From Streptosporangium brasiliense (GTDB lineage Bacteria > Actinomycetota > Actinomycetes > Streptosporangiales > Streptosporangiaceae): DNA of 64,000 bases. The stretch spans positions 8,060,001 to 8,124,000 of the forward strand of contig NZ_JAUSRB010000002.1 in NCBI RefSeq assembly GCF_030811595.1. Reading direction: 5' to 3'. Of this stretch, positions 1 through 7,794 are shown one piece after another (the stretch's first letter is position 1; each line of letters starts with the position of its first letter). Both the position numbers and the translations under genes were made by a program. The notes under the pieces were generated by a model. That model made no database searches and was not told the origin of the DNA. It saw only the letters and a list, made by a program, of their open reading frames with translations.

Positions 1-225
1 CTCATCATGAAGGCCCTGGCCGACGACATCCGTTTCGTCAACCGGCCGGAGCGGGGCTCGGTCGTCTGCCTGGAGAAGAAGTTGCGCTTCGTCAAGGACG
101 CTCCGGGGCTATCGCTCCTGCTCAACGAGGAGCTTGAGTTCGGACAGGGCGTCCCGGAGATAGTCGGTGACGACCCATACGTCGGGGACCATCTCCCGAC
201 AGGCGATCACGCCCACGTCAAGTGA
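1..225 (+). CDS. C-terminal fragment of RsbW-like anti-sigma/ATP-binding protein (cut by window start)
   Basis: An open frame enters from the left edge and ends at a TGA at 223-225. The first ~30 residues (LIMKALADDIRFVNRPERG, then a VCLEKKLRF strand) resemble the end of the HATPase fold of RsbW/SpoIIAB-type anti-sigma kinases, where a helix of the kind LMKALADDVRF is followed by a glycine turn and a strand ending in a KxL motif. The last ~37 codons lie antisense to the acyltransferase gene, so the two genes overlap tail to tail by 117 bp or the true protein is simply extended by read-out. Only the tail is visible; the family call is from pattern alone. Confidence 0.4.
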   Translation, partial: LIMKALADDIRFVNRPERGSVVCLEKKLRFVKDAPGLSLLLNEELEFGQGVPEIVGDDPYVGDHLPTGDHAHVK

Positions 226-1548
226 GCCGTCGTAGGAGAAGGCGGTGATGTTGAGGCCACCGCTGACGTCGGTGATCACCGAGACGGGGTGGTAGGAGAG
301 CAGCCGGACGCCGCTCACGTAGAGCGGAAGCTGCGGGCCCGGGACGTTGGAGATCACCACGTTGATCGGCCCGGCGGTCTCGGCGAACAGATTGAAGGCG
401 GCGCGGGCGGCCAGGCCGGTCAGCGCCGAGGGCATCATGTCGCTGATCTCCTGGATCCAGCGGGCCGGGGCCAGCGACGAGCGGTCCTTGATCAGGGCCA
501 TCGCGTCCCGTACGGCCAGCAGCCGCTCCACCGGGTCGGCGATCTGCGTGGCGAGCGTAGTGATCATTATGGTGACCTGGTTGCCCTCGCCCTCGTCGCC
601 GGAGACGCGCAGCGAGAACGGCACCCCCGCGACGAGCGGCTGGTCCGGCAGGGCGTCGTGCTTGAGCAGCCACTGCCGCAGCGCCCCCGCGCACACGGTC
701 ATCACCACGTCGTTGACCGTGACTCCGAAGGCGTTCTTGACCTGCTTGACGTCCTCCAGCGGCAGCGCGGTGAAGGCGAAGCGGCGGTGGGCGGTGATCC
801 GGCCGCTGAACGGCGTGCGGGGGACGGTCAGCCGGGGCAGCGCGGGCACCGGGGCCCCGCCGGACAGGCGCTGGGCCACGTCCCGGGTGACCCGGGAGAC
901 CAGCCCGGCCCCGGGAAGCTGGGAGAGCACCGGGATCTCGTCCAGATGAGGGACCGCGTTGACCAGGAACCTCACCGTGTTCGCCGGGTTGAGGACGGCG
1001 CCGGCGACACCCCTGATGATCATCTCGCCCGTGTCGATCCGTTCTTCGGGCTCCCGCTCGGGTGCCATCGCGATCTCGGCGGGTTCGGCAGAGGTGTCCA
1101 GCAGGGCGGCGAGGACGTCGGCGCCGGTGACACCGTCGATCGCGGCGTGGTGGACCTTCATGTAGAGGGCCGTTCTGGCGCCGCTCAGGCCGTGGATCAG
1201 ATACATCTCCCAGAGCGGGTGGCGCCGGTCCAGGCGGCGGGCGTGCAGCCGCGCCACCTGCTCGCCGAGCTGCTCGTCGCCGCCCGGCGCGGGCAGCGCG
1301 ATCTCCCGCACGTGGTAGTCGAGGTCGATCCTGCCCTCCTCGGTCCAGTAGGGGCGGTCCAGGCCGAAGGGCACGGGGGCGAGCCGGCGCCGGAACGGCG
1401 CGGCCAGGTGCAGCCGCCTGGCCAGCAGGGTGAGCAGGTCCCCGCGGGTCAGCCCGCCGGACAGGATGGCCAGCCCGGCGATGTTGGCGACGTTCGTCGA
1501 GGTCTCGAAGTTCAGGAACTGGGTGTCCACCGCGCTGAGCTGCCGCAT
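109..1548 (-). CDS. WS/DGAT family wax-ester synthase/diacylglycerol acyltransferase
   Basis: 479 residues, the usual length for bacterial bifunctional wax-ester synthase/acyl-CoA:diacylglycerol acyltransferases, which make storage triacylglycerol or wax ester from acyl-CoA. The catalytic HHxxxDG motif is present as HHAAIDG at about residues 133-139, and the N-terminal LSAVDTQFLNFET is typical of the family. The start at 1548 is chosen because GGAAGG sits 6 nt upstream; the frame stays open for 10 more codons upstream. A small hydrophobic reading frame ends 20 nt upstream and may form an operon with it. No lipid genes adjoin, so the in vivo product is unknown. Confidence 0.9.
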   Translation of the reverse strand: MRQLSAVDTQFLNFETSTNVANIAGLAILSGGLTRGDLLTLLARRLHLAAPFRRRLAPVPFGLDRPYWTEEGRIDLDYHVREIALPAPGGDEQLGEQVARLHARRLDRRHPLWEMYLIHGLSGARTALYMKVHHAAIDGVTGADVLAALLDTSAEPAEIAMAPEREPEERIDTGEMIIRGVAGAVLNPANTVRFLVNAVPHLDEIPVLSQLPGAGLVSRVTRDVAQRLSGGAPVPALPRLTVPRTPFSGRITAHRRFAFTALPLEDVKQVKNAFGVTVNDVVMTVCAGALRQWLLKHDALPDQPLVAGVPFSLRVSGDEGEGNQVTIMITTLATQIADPVERLLAVRDAMALIKDRSSLAPARWIQEISDMMPSALTGLAARAAFNLFAETAGPINVVISNVPGPQLPLYVSGVRLLSYHPVSVITDVSGGLNITAFSYDGSLDVGVIACREMVPDVWVVTDYLRDALSELKLLVEQER

Positions 1549-1567
1549 CGTCCGCCTTCCAGGAGTC

Positions 1568-1711
1568 TTATGCTCCATCCTGCTCCCGGGAGGTCGACAG
1601 GGCCAACGCGGCCAGGGCGAGAAGGACGACCACGGAGACGGCGAGCATCGCCAGCCAGGCGAGCACCAGCACGACCACGATGGTGACGAGCTCGCTGATC
1701 AACTGCAGCAC
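1568..1711 (-). CDS. possible small single-span membrane protein
   Basis: A 47-codon frame starting at GTG encodes a nearly continuous hydrophobic stretch (VLVLAWLAMLAVSVVVLLAL) ending in a short polar tail. It ends 20 nt before the acyltransferase start. There is no good Shine-Dalgarno sequence before the GTG, and the frame is open far upstream into the antisense of the PucR gene, so the start is uncertain. It could be a real membrane peptide co-expressed with the acyltransferase or a chance open frame in GC-rich DNA. Confidence 0.3.
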   Translation of the reverse strand: MLQLISELVTIVVVLVLAWLAMLAVSVVVLLALAALALSTSREQDGA

Positions 1712-1740
1712 CGCAGAGCTGTGCCCGGATTCATCCGCTT

Positions 1741-2805
1741 CTACACCGCATTCCAGCGGGCGAGCTTCAGCGCGAGATGGAGTTCTAACCTGTGGGATCC
1801 ATCCTTCAGGCTCCGCCCGGTCAGCTCCTCGATCCTCGCCAGGCGGTAGTAGAGGCTGGTGCGGTGGAGGTGGAGCAGGCGGGCCGTCTCCTGCGCGTCC
1901 CCCCCGTGGTCCAGATACGTCTCCAGCGTGACGGCGAGCGCTGGATGCTCGCGCAGCGGGCCGAGCGGGCCGGGCCGACCGGTCTCGGGTCCGGGCTCGG
2001 CGAGCAGCCGGTAGACGCCCAGCTCCGGCCAGCGGGCGACCGGACCGAGTGCCGGCTCGGCCGCCGCCGCCCTGGCCGCGGCGGCCGCCTCCCGGTGTGC
2101 CCGGCGGATCGACTCGAGCCCGGGGTGGAGCGCGCTCACCCCCGCGTGGCCGGCCGCCCTGGCGGCCAGCAGCTCCCCCAGCGCCCGGGCGTCCTCGCCG
2201 CCGCCGAGCAGCAGCACGGCGTGCCGGTCGAGGACGGTGAAGGCGGGGGGACGGCGCATCCGTGCGAGCTCGTCGCCGACCGCTTCGCCCAGACCCGCCT
2301 GATCGCCCCGTACGGCCAGCAGGCGCAGCGGCCCCTCGCCGAGCACCCCGGCCGCCCGCCCCGTGGTGATCTCCCCGCCGAGCAGCCGGCGCAGGGCGTG
2401 GGAGCTCCCGCCGTCGTCGAGCAGGGCGGCGATGGCCGCGGCGTCCCGGACGGTCCTGGCCTCCTGCTCCGAGGTCAGCGGCCCCTCCCCCTCGATGACC
2501 CACAGGGAGCCGACGCGCCTGTTGTGGTGGAGCAGCGGCACGCACAGCCGGGCGGCCATGCCCAGCGCCGGGTTGGCCGGGACCCTGACCGGCTCGCTGG
2601 TCGTGGCCACCCCGTGGGCCTCCTGCCAGGCCCCGACCTCAGCGGGGACGGATCTGGACAGGATGGCCTGGGCCCGCACCTGGTCGACCTCGCCGTGGTG
2701 GACGCTGTGCGCGACGACCCTGCCCTCGGGGTCGTCCACGGCCATGCCCCGTCCCACTGCCGTGGCCAGGGAGTCGAGAAGGTCCTGGACATCATCCGCG
2801 ATCAC
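1741..2805 (-). CDS. PucR/CdaR-family transcriptional regulator
   Basis: 354 residues. The C-terminal 60 residues hold the PucR helix-turn-helix (ETARLLHLHRTSLYYRLARI), preceded by a GGDEF-like middle region, and the N-terminus looks like a GAF-type sensor (AVDDPEGRVVAHSVHH). Family members are usually activators of nitrogen, purine or amine catabolism that respond to a small ligand. It is divergent from an SHMT-family gene, and a perfect palindrome (2813-2828) sits 8 bp upstream of its start, a natural operator for auto-regulation and control of the neighbour. The ligand is unknown. Confidence 0.88.
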   Translation of the reverse strand: MIADDVQDLLDSLATAVGRGMAVDDPEGRVVAHSVHHGEVDQVRAQAILSRSVPAEVGAWQEAHGVATTSEPVRVPANPALGMAARLCVPLLHHNRRVGSLWVIEGEGPLTSEQEARTVRDAAAIAALLDDGGSSHALRRLLGGEITTGRAAGVLGEGPLRLLAVRGDQAGLGEAVGDELARMRRPPAFTVLDRHAVLLLGGGEDARALGELLAARAAGHAGVSALHPGLESIRRAHREAAAAARAAAAEPALGPVARWPELGVYRLLAEPGPETGRPGPLGPLREHPALAVTLETYLDHGGDAQETARLLHLHRTSLYYRLARIEELTGRSLKDGSHRLELHLALKLARWNAV

Positions 2806-2812
2806 CCGCGAA

Positions 2813-2828
2813 TCCTACAGATGTAGGA
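2813..2828. promoter_or_regulatory. perfect 7-2-7 palindrome, candidate PucR operator
   Basis: TCCTACA-GA-TGTAGGA is an exact inverted repeat in the 104-bp space between the divergent PucR and SHMT-family genes. Its position, immediately upstream of the regulator start and 82 bp before the SHMT-family start, fits an operator shared by both. Binding is inferred. Confidence 0.5.
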
Positions 2829-2909
2829 ATGATCTCCACCGGCCGGACGATGACTGCTTTCCGGCACGGGCCGTACCGTCGCATCAATCCCCTTCCGGAA
2901 GGAGCCGCC

Positions 2910-4220
2910 GTGGAAACGCGCAGCCGAGTCGCCCCCTGGGCATCACCCCGGGCGCAGCGGCGCCTGGTGGAGCTGGAGTCGGAGCTGGACGGCCTGGGCC
3001 TTCACGACGTCAGCCGCCTGGTCGACGCGGTGCTGGCCGAGCACCGGGGCCGCCTCGACGAGGACGGGATCGTCCTGTACGCGGGCACGAACACGATGAG
3101 CGAGCGGGCCCGCGCCGCCCACGAGATCTCGCTGGGCAGCCGCCCGTCCATGGGCTGGCCCGGGGAGAAGTTCCAGACCGGCCTGGACGAGCTGGACGTG
3201 CTGGAGGTTCTCGCCCCGCTCCAGGTCGCGGCCCTGATGGGCGGCGAGTTCGCCGAGGTCAGGCTGCAGAGCGCGACGATGGCCAACCTCGCCTGCTACA
3301 CCGCCTTCGCCCGGCCGGGCGACACGGTCGCGGTGCTGCCGGAGGCCGCCGGGGGCCACGCCAGCCACCACTCCCAGGGCGCGGCCGGGATCCGGGGGCT
3401 GCGGGTGGTCGACCTGCCCTACGACGCCGGGCGCTTCGACATCGACTACGACGCGCTGCCGGCGTTCCTGCGGGAGCAGCGGCCGGCGCTGGTGGTGGTC
3501 GGCGCCAGCCTGATGCTCTTCCCGCACGACGTCGGACGGGTCCGGGCGGCCTGCGACGAGGTGGGCGCGGTCCTGGTCTACGACGCCTCGCACATGGCCG
3601 GCCTGATCGCGGGCCGCCGGTTCCAGCGGCCGCTGGACGAGGGCGCGCACGTGGTGACCATGTCGACCTACAAGTCCTTCGGCGGCCCGCCCGGCGCGGC
3701 CATCGTGACCCGCGAGGAGGACCTCGCGCGCCGGGTCTCCACGGCCGCCTACCCCGGTCTGACCGCGAACTACGACGCCTCCCGGCTGGCCCCGCTGGCC
3801 GTCGCCGCCGCCGAGCACGCCGTCGGCGGCCCCGCCTACGCCGACCGCTGCATCGCCAACGCCAAGGCGCTGGCCGCGGCGCTGGAGGGCGAGGGTTTCG
3901 CCGTCGCGGCCTCCCACCTGGGCTGGACCGTCTCCCACCACGTGGCGGTGGACGCCGCCGCGTTCGGCGGCGGGGACGACGCGGCCCGGCTGCTGGCCGA
4001 GGGCGGCGTCTATCTCAGCGGCATCGGCCTGCCCGACCAGGCGCCCGGCGAGCCCATGCGGGGCCTGCGGATCGGCACCCAGGAGGTGACCCGCCGCGGC
4101 CTCGGCACGGAGACCATGCGCGAGATCGCGGTGCTGATGCGCCGCCTGCTGATCGACGGCCACGACCCGGTCAAGGTCCTCCAGGACACCGTCGCCCTGC
4201 GCCGCTCCACCACCCCCTGA
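2910..4220 (+). CDS. SHMT-family PLP-dependent enzyme (divergent glycine/serine hydroxymethyltransferase relative)
   Basis: 436 residues from the GTG at 2910, which has GGAAGGAG 5 nt upstream; an in-frame GTG/ATG further up lacks such a site. Fold-type-I PLP signatures are visible: VLVYDASHMAGL supplies the cofactor aspartate and histidine, and Lys255 in MSTYKSFGGPPGA is the predicted Schiff-base lysine. Canonical GlyA has TTTTHKTLRGPRGG here, so this belongs to the SHMT superfamily but is not the housekeeping enzyme. Control by a PucR regulator suggests breakdown or exchange of a hydroxy- or alpha-methyl amino acid. The substrate cannot be read from sequence. Confidence 0.8.
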   Translation: METRSRVAPWASPRAQRRLVELESELDGLGLHDVSRLVDAVLAEHRGRLDEDGIVLYAGTNTMSERARAAHEISLGSRPSMGWPGEKFQTGLDELDVLEVLAPLQVAALMGGEFAEVRLQSATMANLACYTAFARPGDTVAVLPEAAGGHASHHSQGAAGIRGLRVVDLPYDAGRFDIDYDALPAFLREQRPALVVVGASLMLFPHDVGRVRAACDEVGAVLVYDASHMAGLIAGRRFQRPLDEGAHVVTMSTYKSFGGPPGAAIVTREEDLARRVSTAAYPGLTANYDASRLAPLAVAAAEHAVGGPAYADRCIANAKALAAALEGEGFAVAASHLGWTVSHHVAVDAAAFGGGDDAARLLAEGGVYLSGIGLPDQAPGEPMRGLRIGTQEVTRRGLGTETMREIAVLMRRLLIDGHDPVKVLQDTVALRRSTTP

Positions 4221-4224
4221 TCCC

Positions 4225-4274
4225 GGACCGGCCCGCTCGACCCCCTGGGGCCCCGCCCCCTGGCGGGCCGGTCC
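4225..4274. terminator. bidirectional terminator hairpin
   Basis: A perfect 12-bp stem (GGACCGGCCCGC at 4225-4236 pairing with 4263-4274) closes a 26-nt GC-rich loop between two convergent genes. There is no T-tract, as is usual in high-GC actinomycetes. Confidence 0.6.
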
Positions 4275-4311
4275 GCGACAACTCCGCCCTCCCCCCGGGC
4301 CGGCCGGCGGC

Positions 4312-5685
4312 TCAGCCGATCCAGACGGCCTTGAGGTTGCAGAACTCGCGGATGCCGTGCGCCGACAGCTCCCGGCCGTACCCGGAGTTCCTGACCCCGC
4401 CGAAGGGCAGCTCGGGGTAGGAGGTGACCATGCCGTTGACGAAGACCAGACCGGCCTCCAGCTCGGTGACGAAGCGCTCCTGCTCGACGGGGTCGGTGGT
4501 CCAGGCGTTGGCGCCGAGCCCGAAGGAGGTGGCGTTGGCCAGGGCGAGGGCCTCGTCGATGTCGCCGGCCCGGTACAGCGAGGCCACCGGGCCGAACACC
4601 TCCTCGCCGAACAGCCTCATCTCCGGGGTGATGTCGGCGATCACGGTCGGCTGGTAGAACCAGCCGGGCAGGTCGGGGCTCCATCCCCCGCACAGCACCC
4701 GCGCGCCGCGCCCGGCCGCGTCGGCCACGATCTTCTCCACGTCGTCGCGTCCCTGCCGGGTGGCGAGCGGCCCCACATCGGTCGAGTCGTCCATCGGGTC
4801 CCCCACCCGGAGTGCCTCCATCCGCGCCACGAACCGGCCGGTGAAGTCGTCGTACACCTCGGTGTGCACGATGAACCGCTTGGCGGCGATGCACGACTGG
4901 CCGTTGTTCTGCACCCGCGCGGTGACCGCGGTGGCGGCGGCGGCGTCGAGGTCGGCGGACGGCATCACGACGTAGGGGTCCGAGCCGCCCAGCTCCAGGA
5001 CGGTCTTCTTGACCTCGCTCCCCGCGATCGAGGCCACCGACCGGCCGGCCGGCTCGGAGCCGGTCAGCGTGGCCGCCACCACCCTGCGGTCCCGCAGCAC
5101 CGCCTCGACCTGCCCGGACCCGATCAGCAAGGTCTGGAAGCAGCCCGGGGGGAAGCCCGCCCTGGCGAACAGCCCGCCCAGGTAGAGCGCGGTCTGCGGC
5201 ACGTTCGAGGCGTGTTTGAGCAGCCCCACGTTGCCGGCCATCAGCGCCGGCGCGGCGAACCGGACCGCCTGCCACAGCGGGAAGTTCCACGGCATCACCG
5301 CGAGCACCGGCCCCAGCGGCTGGTAGCGCGCGTACGCCCGCCGCGCGGCCACGGCGGGCGCGTCCACCGGCTCGTCGGCCAGGAACTCCTCGGCGTGCTC
5401 GGCGTAGTAGCGCATCCCCTTCACGCACTTGGCCACCTCGCTCCGGGCCGCGGTCAGCGTCTTGCCCATCTCGGTGGTCATCAGCCGGGCCACTTCCTCC
5501 TGCTCCGACTCCAGCAGGCCGGCGGCGCTCTGCATCCACGCCGCCCGCTGCTTGAAGTCGGTGGCCCGGTAGGTCCGGAACTCCGCGGCGGCGAGGGCGA
5601 GCCGCTCGTCCACCTCGTGCTCGCTCAGCGGTTCGAAGGTCTTCAGCGTCTCCCCCGTGGCGGGGTTGACCGTTGCGATCGCCAT
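4312..5685 (-). CDS. gabD: NAD(P)-dependent succinate-semialdehyde dehydrogenase
   Basis: 457 residues, aldehyde dehydrogenase superfamily. Catalytic residues are all visible: Asn134 (MPWNFPLW), Glu231 (LELGG) and Cys265 (NNGQSCIAAKRF). The NNGQSC context is typical of GabD/Sad enzymes that oxidise succinate semialdehyde to succinate in GABA and amine breakdown. The start has GAGGAGG 5 nt upstream. It is convergent with the SHMT-family gene and separated by a strong hairpin, so it is its own transcription unit. A broader semialdehyde range cannot be excluded. Confidence 0.88.
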   Translation of the reverse strand: MAIATVNPATGETLKTFEPLSEHEVDERLALAAAEFRTYRATDFKQRAAWMQSAAGLLESEQEEVARLMTTEMGKTLTAARSEVAKCVKGMRYYAEHAEEFLADEPVDAPAVAARRAYARYQPLGPVLAVMPWNFPLWQAVRFAAPALMAGNVGLLKHASNVPQTALYLGGLFARAGFPPGCFQTLLIGSGQVEAVLRDRRVVAATLTGSEPAGRSVASIAGSEVKKTVLELGGSDPYVVMPSADLDAAAATAVTARVQNNGQSCIAAKRFIVHTEVYDDFTGRFVARMEALRVGDPMDDSTDVGPLATRQGRDDVEKIVADAAGRGARVLCGGWSPDLPGWFYQPTVIADITPEMRLFGEEVFGPVASLYRAGDIDEALALANATSFGLGANAWTTDPVEQERFVTELEAGLVFVNGMVTSYPELPFGGVRNSGYGRELSAHGIREFCNLKAVWIG

Positions 5686-5844
5686 CGATGCCTCCTCGGC
5701 AACCCTTTACCGGCCACGTGCCCCCTTCCGGGTGGTTTACACGGCCGTCCGGAGGGGTGGGGTCCGGCCGGAGCGCAGGGGATGTTGGGGACGCCGGTAA
5801 TGGGTACGGGACACCTGACGACCCTGTTTCGGGAGGTCAAGGTA

Positions 5845-6261
5845 ATGATTGCTGAACGTGGCAGCGCCAAGCACGGCCCGCGCGTCGACGAGGAGCAGAA
5901 GCACGAGACCGAGGGTGTCGTCCGCGGCACCGGCCCCACCCACGCCGAGGAGTGGGCCGACCCCGGAGGGATGGTCGACCCCGAGGAGGAGGCGGCCCCC
6001 AGGAGGTATCCACCGGGGCACGCCCCCGGCACCCCCGAGGGGATCACCCCGACGGCCGTCGAGCGCCGCAGCGCCCTCGCGAAATGGCTGAGCGACGCCC
6101 ACTGGCCGTCGGACCGTGACGAGCTCCTGGCCCACGCCGAGACGAAGCTGGCACCCGACGCCATCGTCGAGAGCCTGCGCGACCTGCCCGACGGCGAGTT
6201 CCACAACATCGGCGAGGTGGCCAGGGCCCTCGGGCTCGGCGCGGAACGCCGCCGCTGGTAA
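5845..6261 (+). CDS. DUF2795 domain protein
   Basis: 138 residues starting at ATG 5845 with GGGAGG 8 nt upstream. The first ~70 residues are charged and proline/glycine-rich, likely disordered. The last ~55 (ALAKWLSDAHWPSDRDELLA, ending in FHNIGEVARALG) match the DUF2795 pattern of small actinobacterial proteins in which a hydrophobic helix and an LP-D/G-E-F/Y strand alternate. The function is unknown. The frame remains open far upstream antisense to the dehydrogenase, but only this start has a ribosome-binding site. Confidence 0.75.
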   Translation: MIAERGSAKHGPRVDEEQKHETEGVVRGTGPTHAEEWADPGGMVDPEEEAAPRRYPPGHAPGTPEGITPTAVERRSALAKWLSDAHWPSDRDELLAHAETKLAPDAIVESLRDLPDGEFHNIGEVARALGLGAERRRW

Positions 6262-6300
6262 GGCGCCCCGCCCCGGCCGGACCCGCTCCACCGCGCCCGG

Positions 6301-6341
6301 CACGGGCCGGACTGTGCCCGACACGGGCCGGACTGTGCCCG
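6301..6341. repeat. tandem 20-bp exact direct repeat
   Basis: CACGGGCCGGACTGTGCCCG occurs twice, separated by a single A (period 21), in the 123-bp space between the convergent DUF2795 and MATE genes. Each copy can form a weak CGGGC/GCCCG hairpin, so the pair may act in termination. Confidence 0.6.
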
Positions 6342-6384
6342 GCGGCCGGCGCCGTGGGACCCCGCGGGCCACCGGAGGGTGAGG

Positions 6385-7719
6385 TCAGCGGGCCGCGCCG
6401 CGCACGGCCGCGCCGCCGCGTCCGCCGAGGGCGCGGCGGAAACGGGTCAGGAGCAGGAGCGCGGTGACGGCCAGCCCGGCCAGCAGGCCCACCCAGGCGC
6501 CGACCGGTCCGAGTCCGGCGGCGCGGCCGAGCAGCCAGGCGGCCGGCAGGCCGACGGCCCAGTAGCCGATCAGGGTCATCCGGAAGCCCGACGTGGTGTC
6601 GTCGAGGCCGCGCAGCAGGCCGACGCCGATGTTCTGGGCGCTGTCGAAATACTGCAGCACGGCGGCCACCACGAGGAGGTCGGCGGCCACGGCGAGCGCC
6701 GCGGGGTCGCCGTCCAGGAAGGGGCCCAGGACGGCGCCGGGCAGGAGCAGGTAGGCGGCGCCGACGACGGTCACGGCCAGGGCCCCGTGGACGAGCGCGG
6801 TCCGGCCGACCCGCGCGGCGGAGCCGTACTCGCCGACCGCGACCTGTCCGCTGACGCTGATCGAGGCGGCGTGCGACAGCCCGACGCTCACCTGGAAGAC
6901 GATGTAGACGAGCTGGTTCACGGCCGTGTGGGCGGCGAGCGCGGCGGCGCCGAAGCTGCCCATCAGGAGCGCGACCACCGAGAAGAAGCCGGCCTCGGAG
7001 CCGTAGGTCGCCGCGATCGGCACGCCGAGCCGGGTCAGCCCGCGCAGGCGTTCGGGGCGGACCCGCCAGGCGTCCAGGGCCAGCATCGGGGCGAGCACCG
7101 GATCCCGCCGGGTGATCGCGTAGAGCGCCAGGAAGGACAGCAGGTAGACCAGCGCGGTCGCCAGCCCCACCCCGGCGAGACCGGTCAGCTGGATGAGCGT
7201 CCAGTTGAGGCCGGCGTTCACGGCGATGGACGCCACCGTGATCCACACCAGTGCCTTGGGCCGCCGCATGCCGACGGTGAACTGGCGGATCACCTGGAAC
7301 CACAGGCACGGCACCAGGCCGGGCGCGAGGGCCAGCAGCATCGGCCGGGCGAGCTCGATCACCCGGGGGTCCTGGCCGAGCCAGGCGAGCAGGTGCCCCA
7401 GACCCACCATGAGCAGCGCGCCCGCCACCCCGGCGAGCGTGGCCAGCGCCATGCCCGCCCGTACGAGGTCACGCAGCTCCGACCGCCGGCCGCCGCGCGC
7501 GGCCGCCGCGGCCACCTGGTTGCCCAGACCCGTCACCAGCCCCACACCCATGGTCCTGAGCTGGTTGAACAGCACGATCGCCAGGCCGCCGGCGGCGAGC
7601 GCCTCGGTGCCGAGCAGGCCCATCATCACCGTGTCGGTGGTCGTCAGCGCAACCTGGGCGAGCTGGGTGAGGGCCAGGGGCAGCGCAAGCGCCGCAAGCT
7701 TCCGGCTCTCGTGAAACAC
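6385..7719 (-). CDS. MATE family efflux transporter
   Basis: 444 residues, the normal length, with about 12 hydrophobic segments in two homologous halves. The first helix carries the MATE pattern ALPLALTQLAQVALTTTDTV. MATE proteins export organic cations, drugs or, in several plants and bacteria, metal chelators, using Na+ or H+ gradients. It starts with GTG, preceded by GGGGAG 5 nt upstream. The start lies 31 bp from an iron box and is divergent from a complete Opp-type importer, so iron-regulated export of a chelator is the best guess. The substrate is not shown by sequence. Confidence 0.88.
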   Translation of the reverse strand: MFHESRKLAALALPLALTQLAQVALTTTDTVMMGLLGTEALAAGGLAIVLFNQLRTMGVGLVTGLGNQVAAAAARGGRRSELRDLVRAGMALATLAGVAGALLMVGLGHLLAWLGQDPRVIELARPMLLALAPGLVPCLWFQVIRQFTVGMRRPKALVWITVASIAVNAGLNWTLIQLTGLAGVGLATALVYLLSFLALYAITRRDPVLAPMLALDAWRVRPERLRGLTRLGVPIAATYGSEAGFFSVVALLMGSFGAAALAAHTAVNQLVYIVFQVSVGLSHAASISVSGQVAVGEYGSAARVGRTALVHGALAVTVVGAAYLLLPGAVLGPFLDGDPAALAVAADLLVVAAVLQYFDSAQNIGVGLLRGLDDTTSGFRMTLIGYWAVGLPAAWLLGRAAGLGPVGAWVGLLAGLAVTALLLLTRFRRALGGRGGAAVRGAAR

Positions 7720-7749
7720 CTTTACTCCCCATTTGCCATGGCTTTAGCT

Positions 7750-7768
7750 TTAGGATAGGCATACCTTA
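7750..7768. promoter_or_regulatory. candidate IdeR/DmdR/DtxR iron box
   Basis: TTAGGATAGGCATACCTTA matches 15 of 19 positions of the actinobacterial iron-box consensus (TTAGGTTAGGCTAACCTAA). It lies between the divergent MATE gene and the ABC importer operon, about 31 bp from the first start and 27-33 bp from the second. On the MATE side it overlaps a plausible promoter (TTCAAG, 17-bp spacer, TAAAGC). Iron-dependent repression of both units is inferred. Confidence 0.7.
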
Positions 7769-7794
7769 CCTTGAATCGCGGACGCGGAAGTGGG

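Noticed and set aside
4357-5844. 634-codon version of the DUF2795 protein
   Set aside because: The extra N-terminal part is antisense to the aldehyde dehydrogenase gene and lacks motifs; ATG 5845 has the ribosome-binding site.
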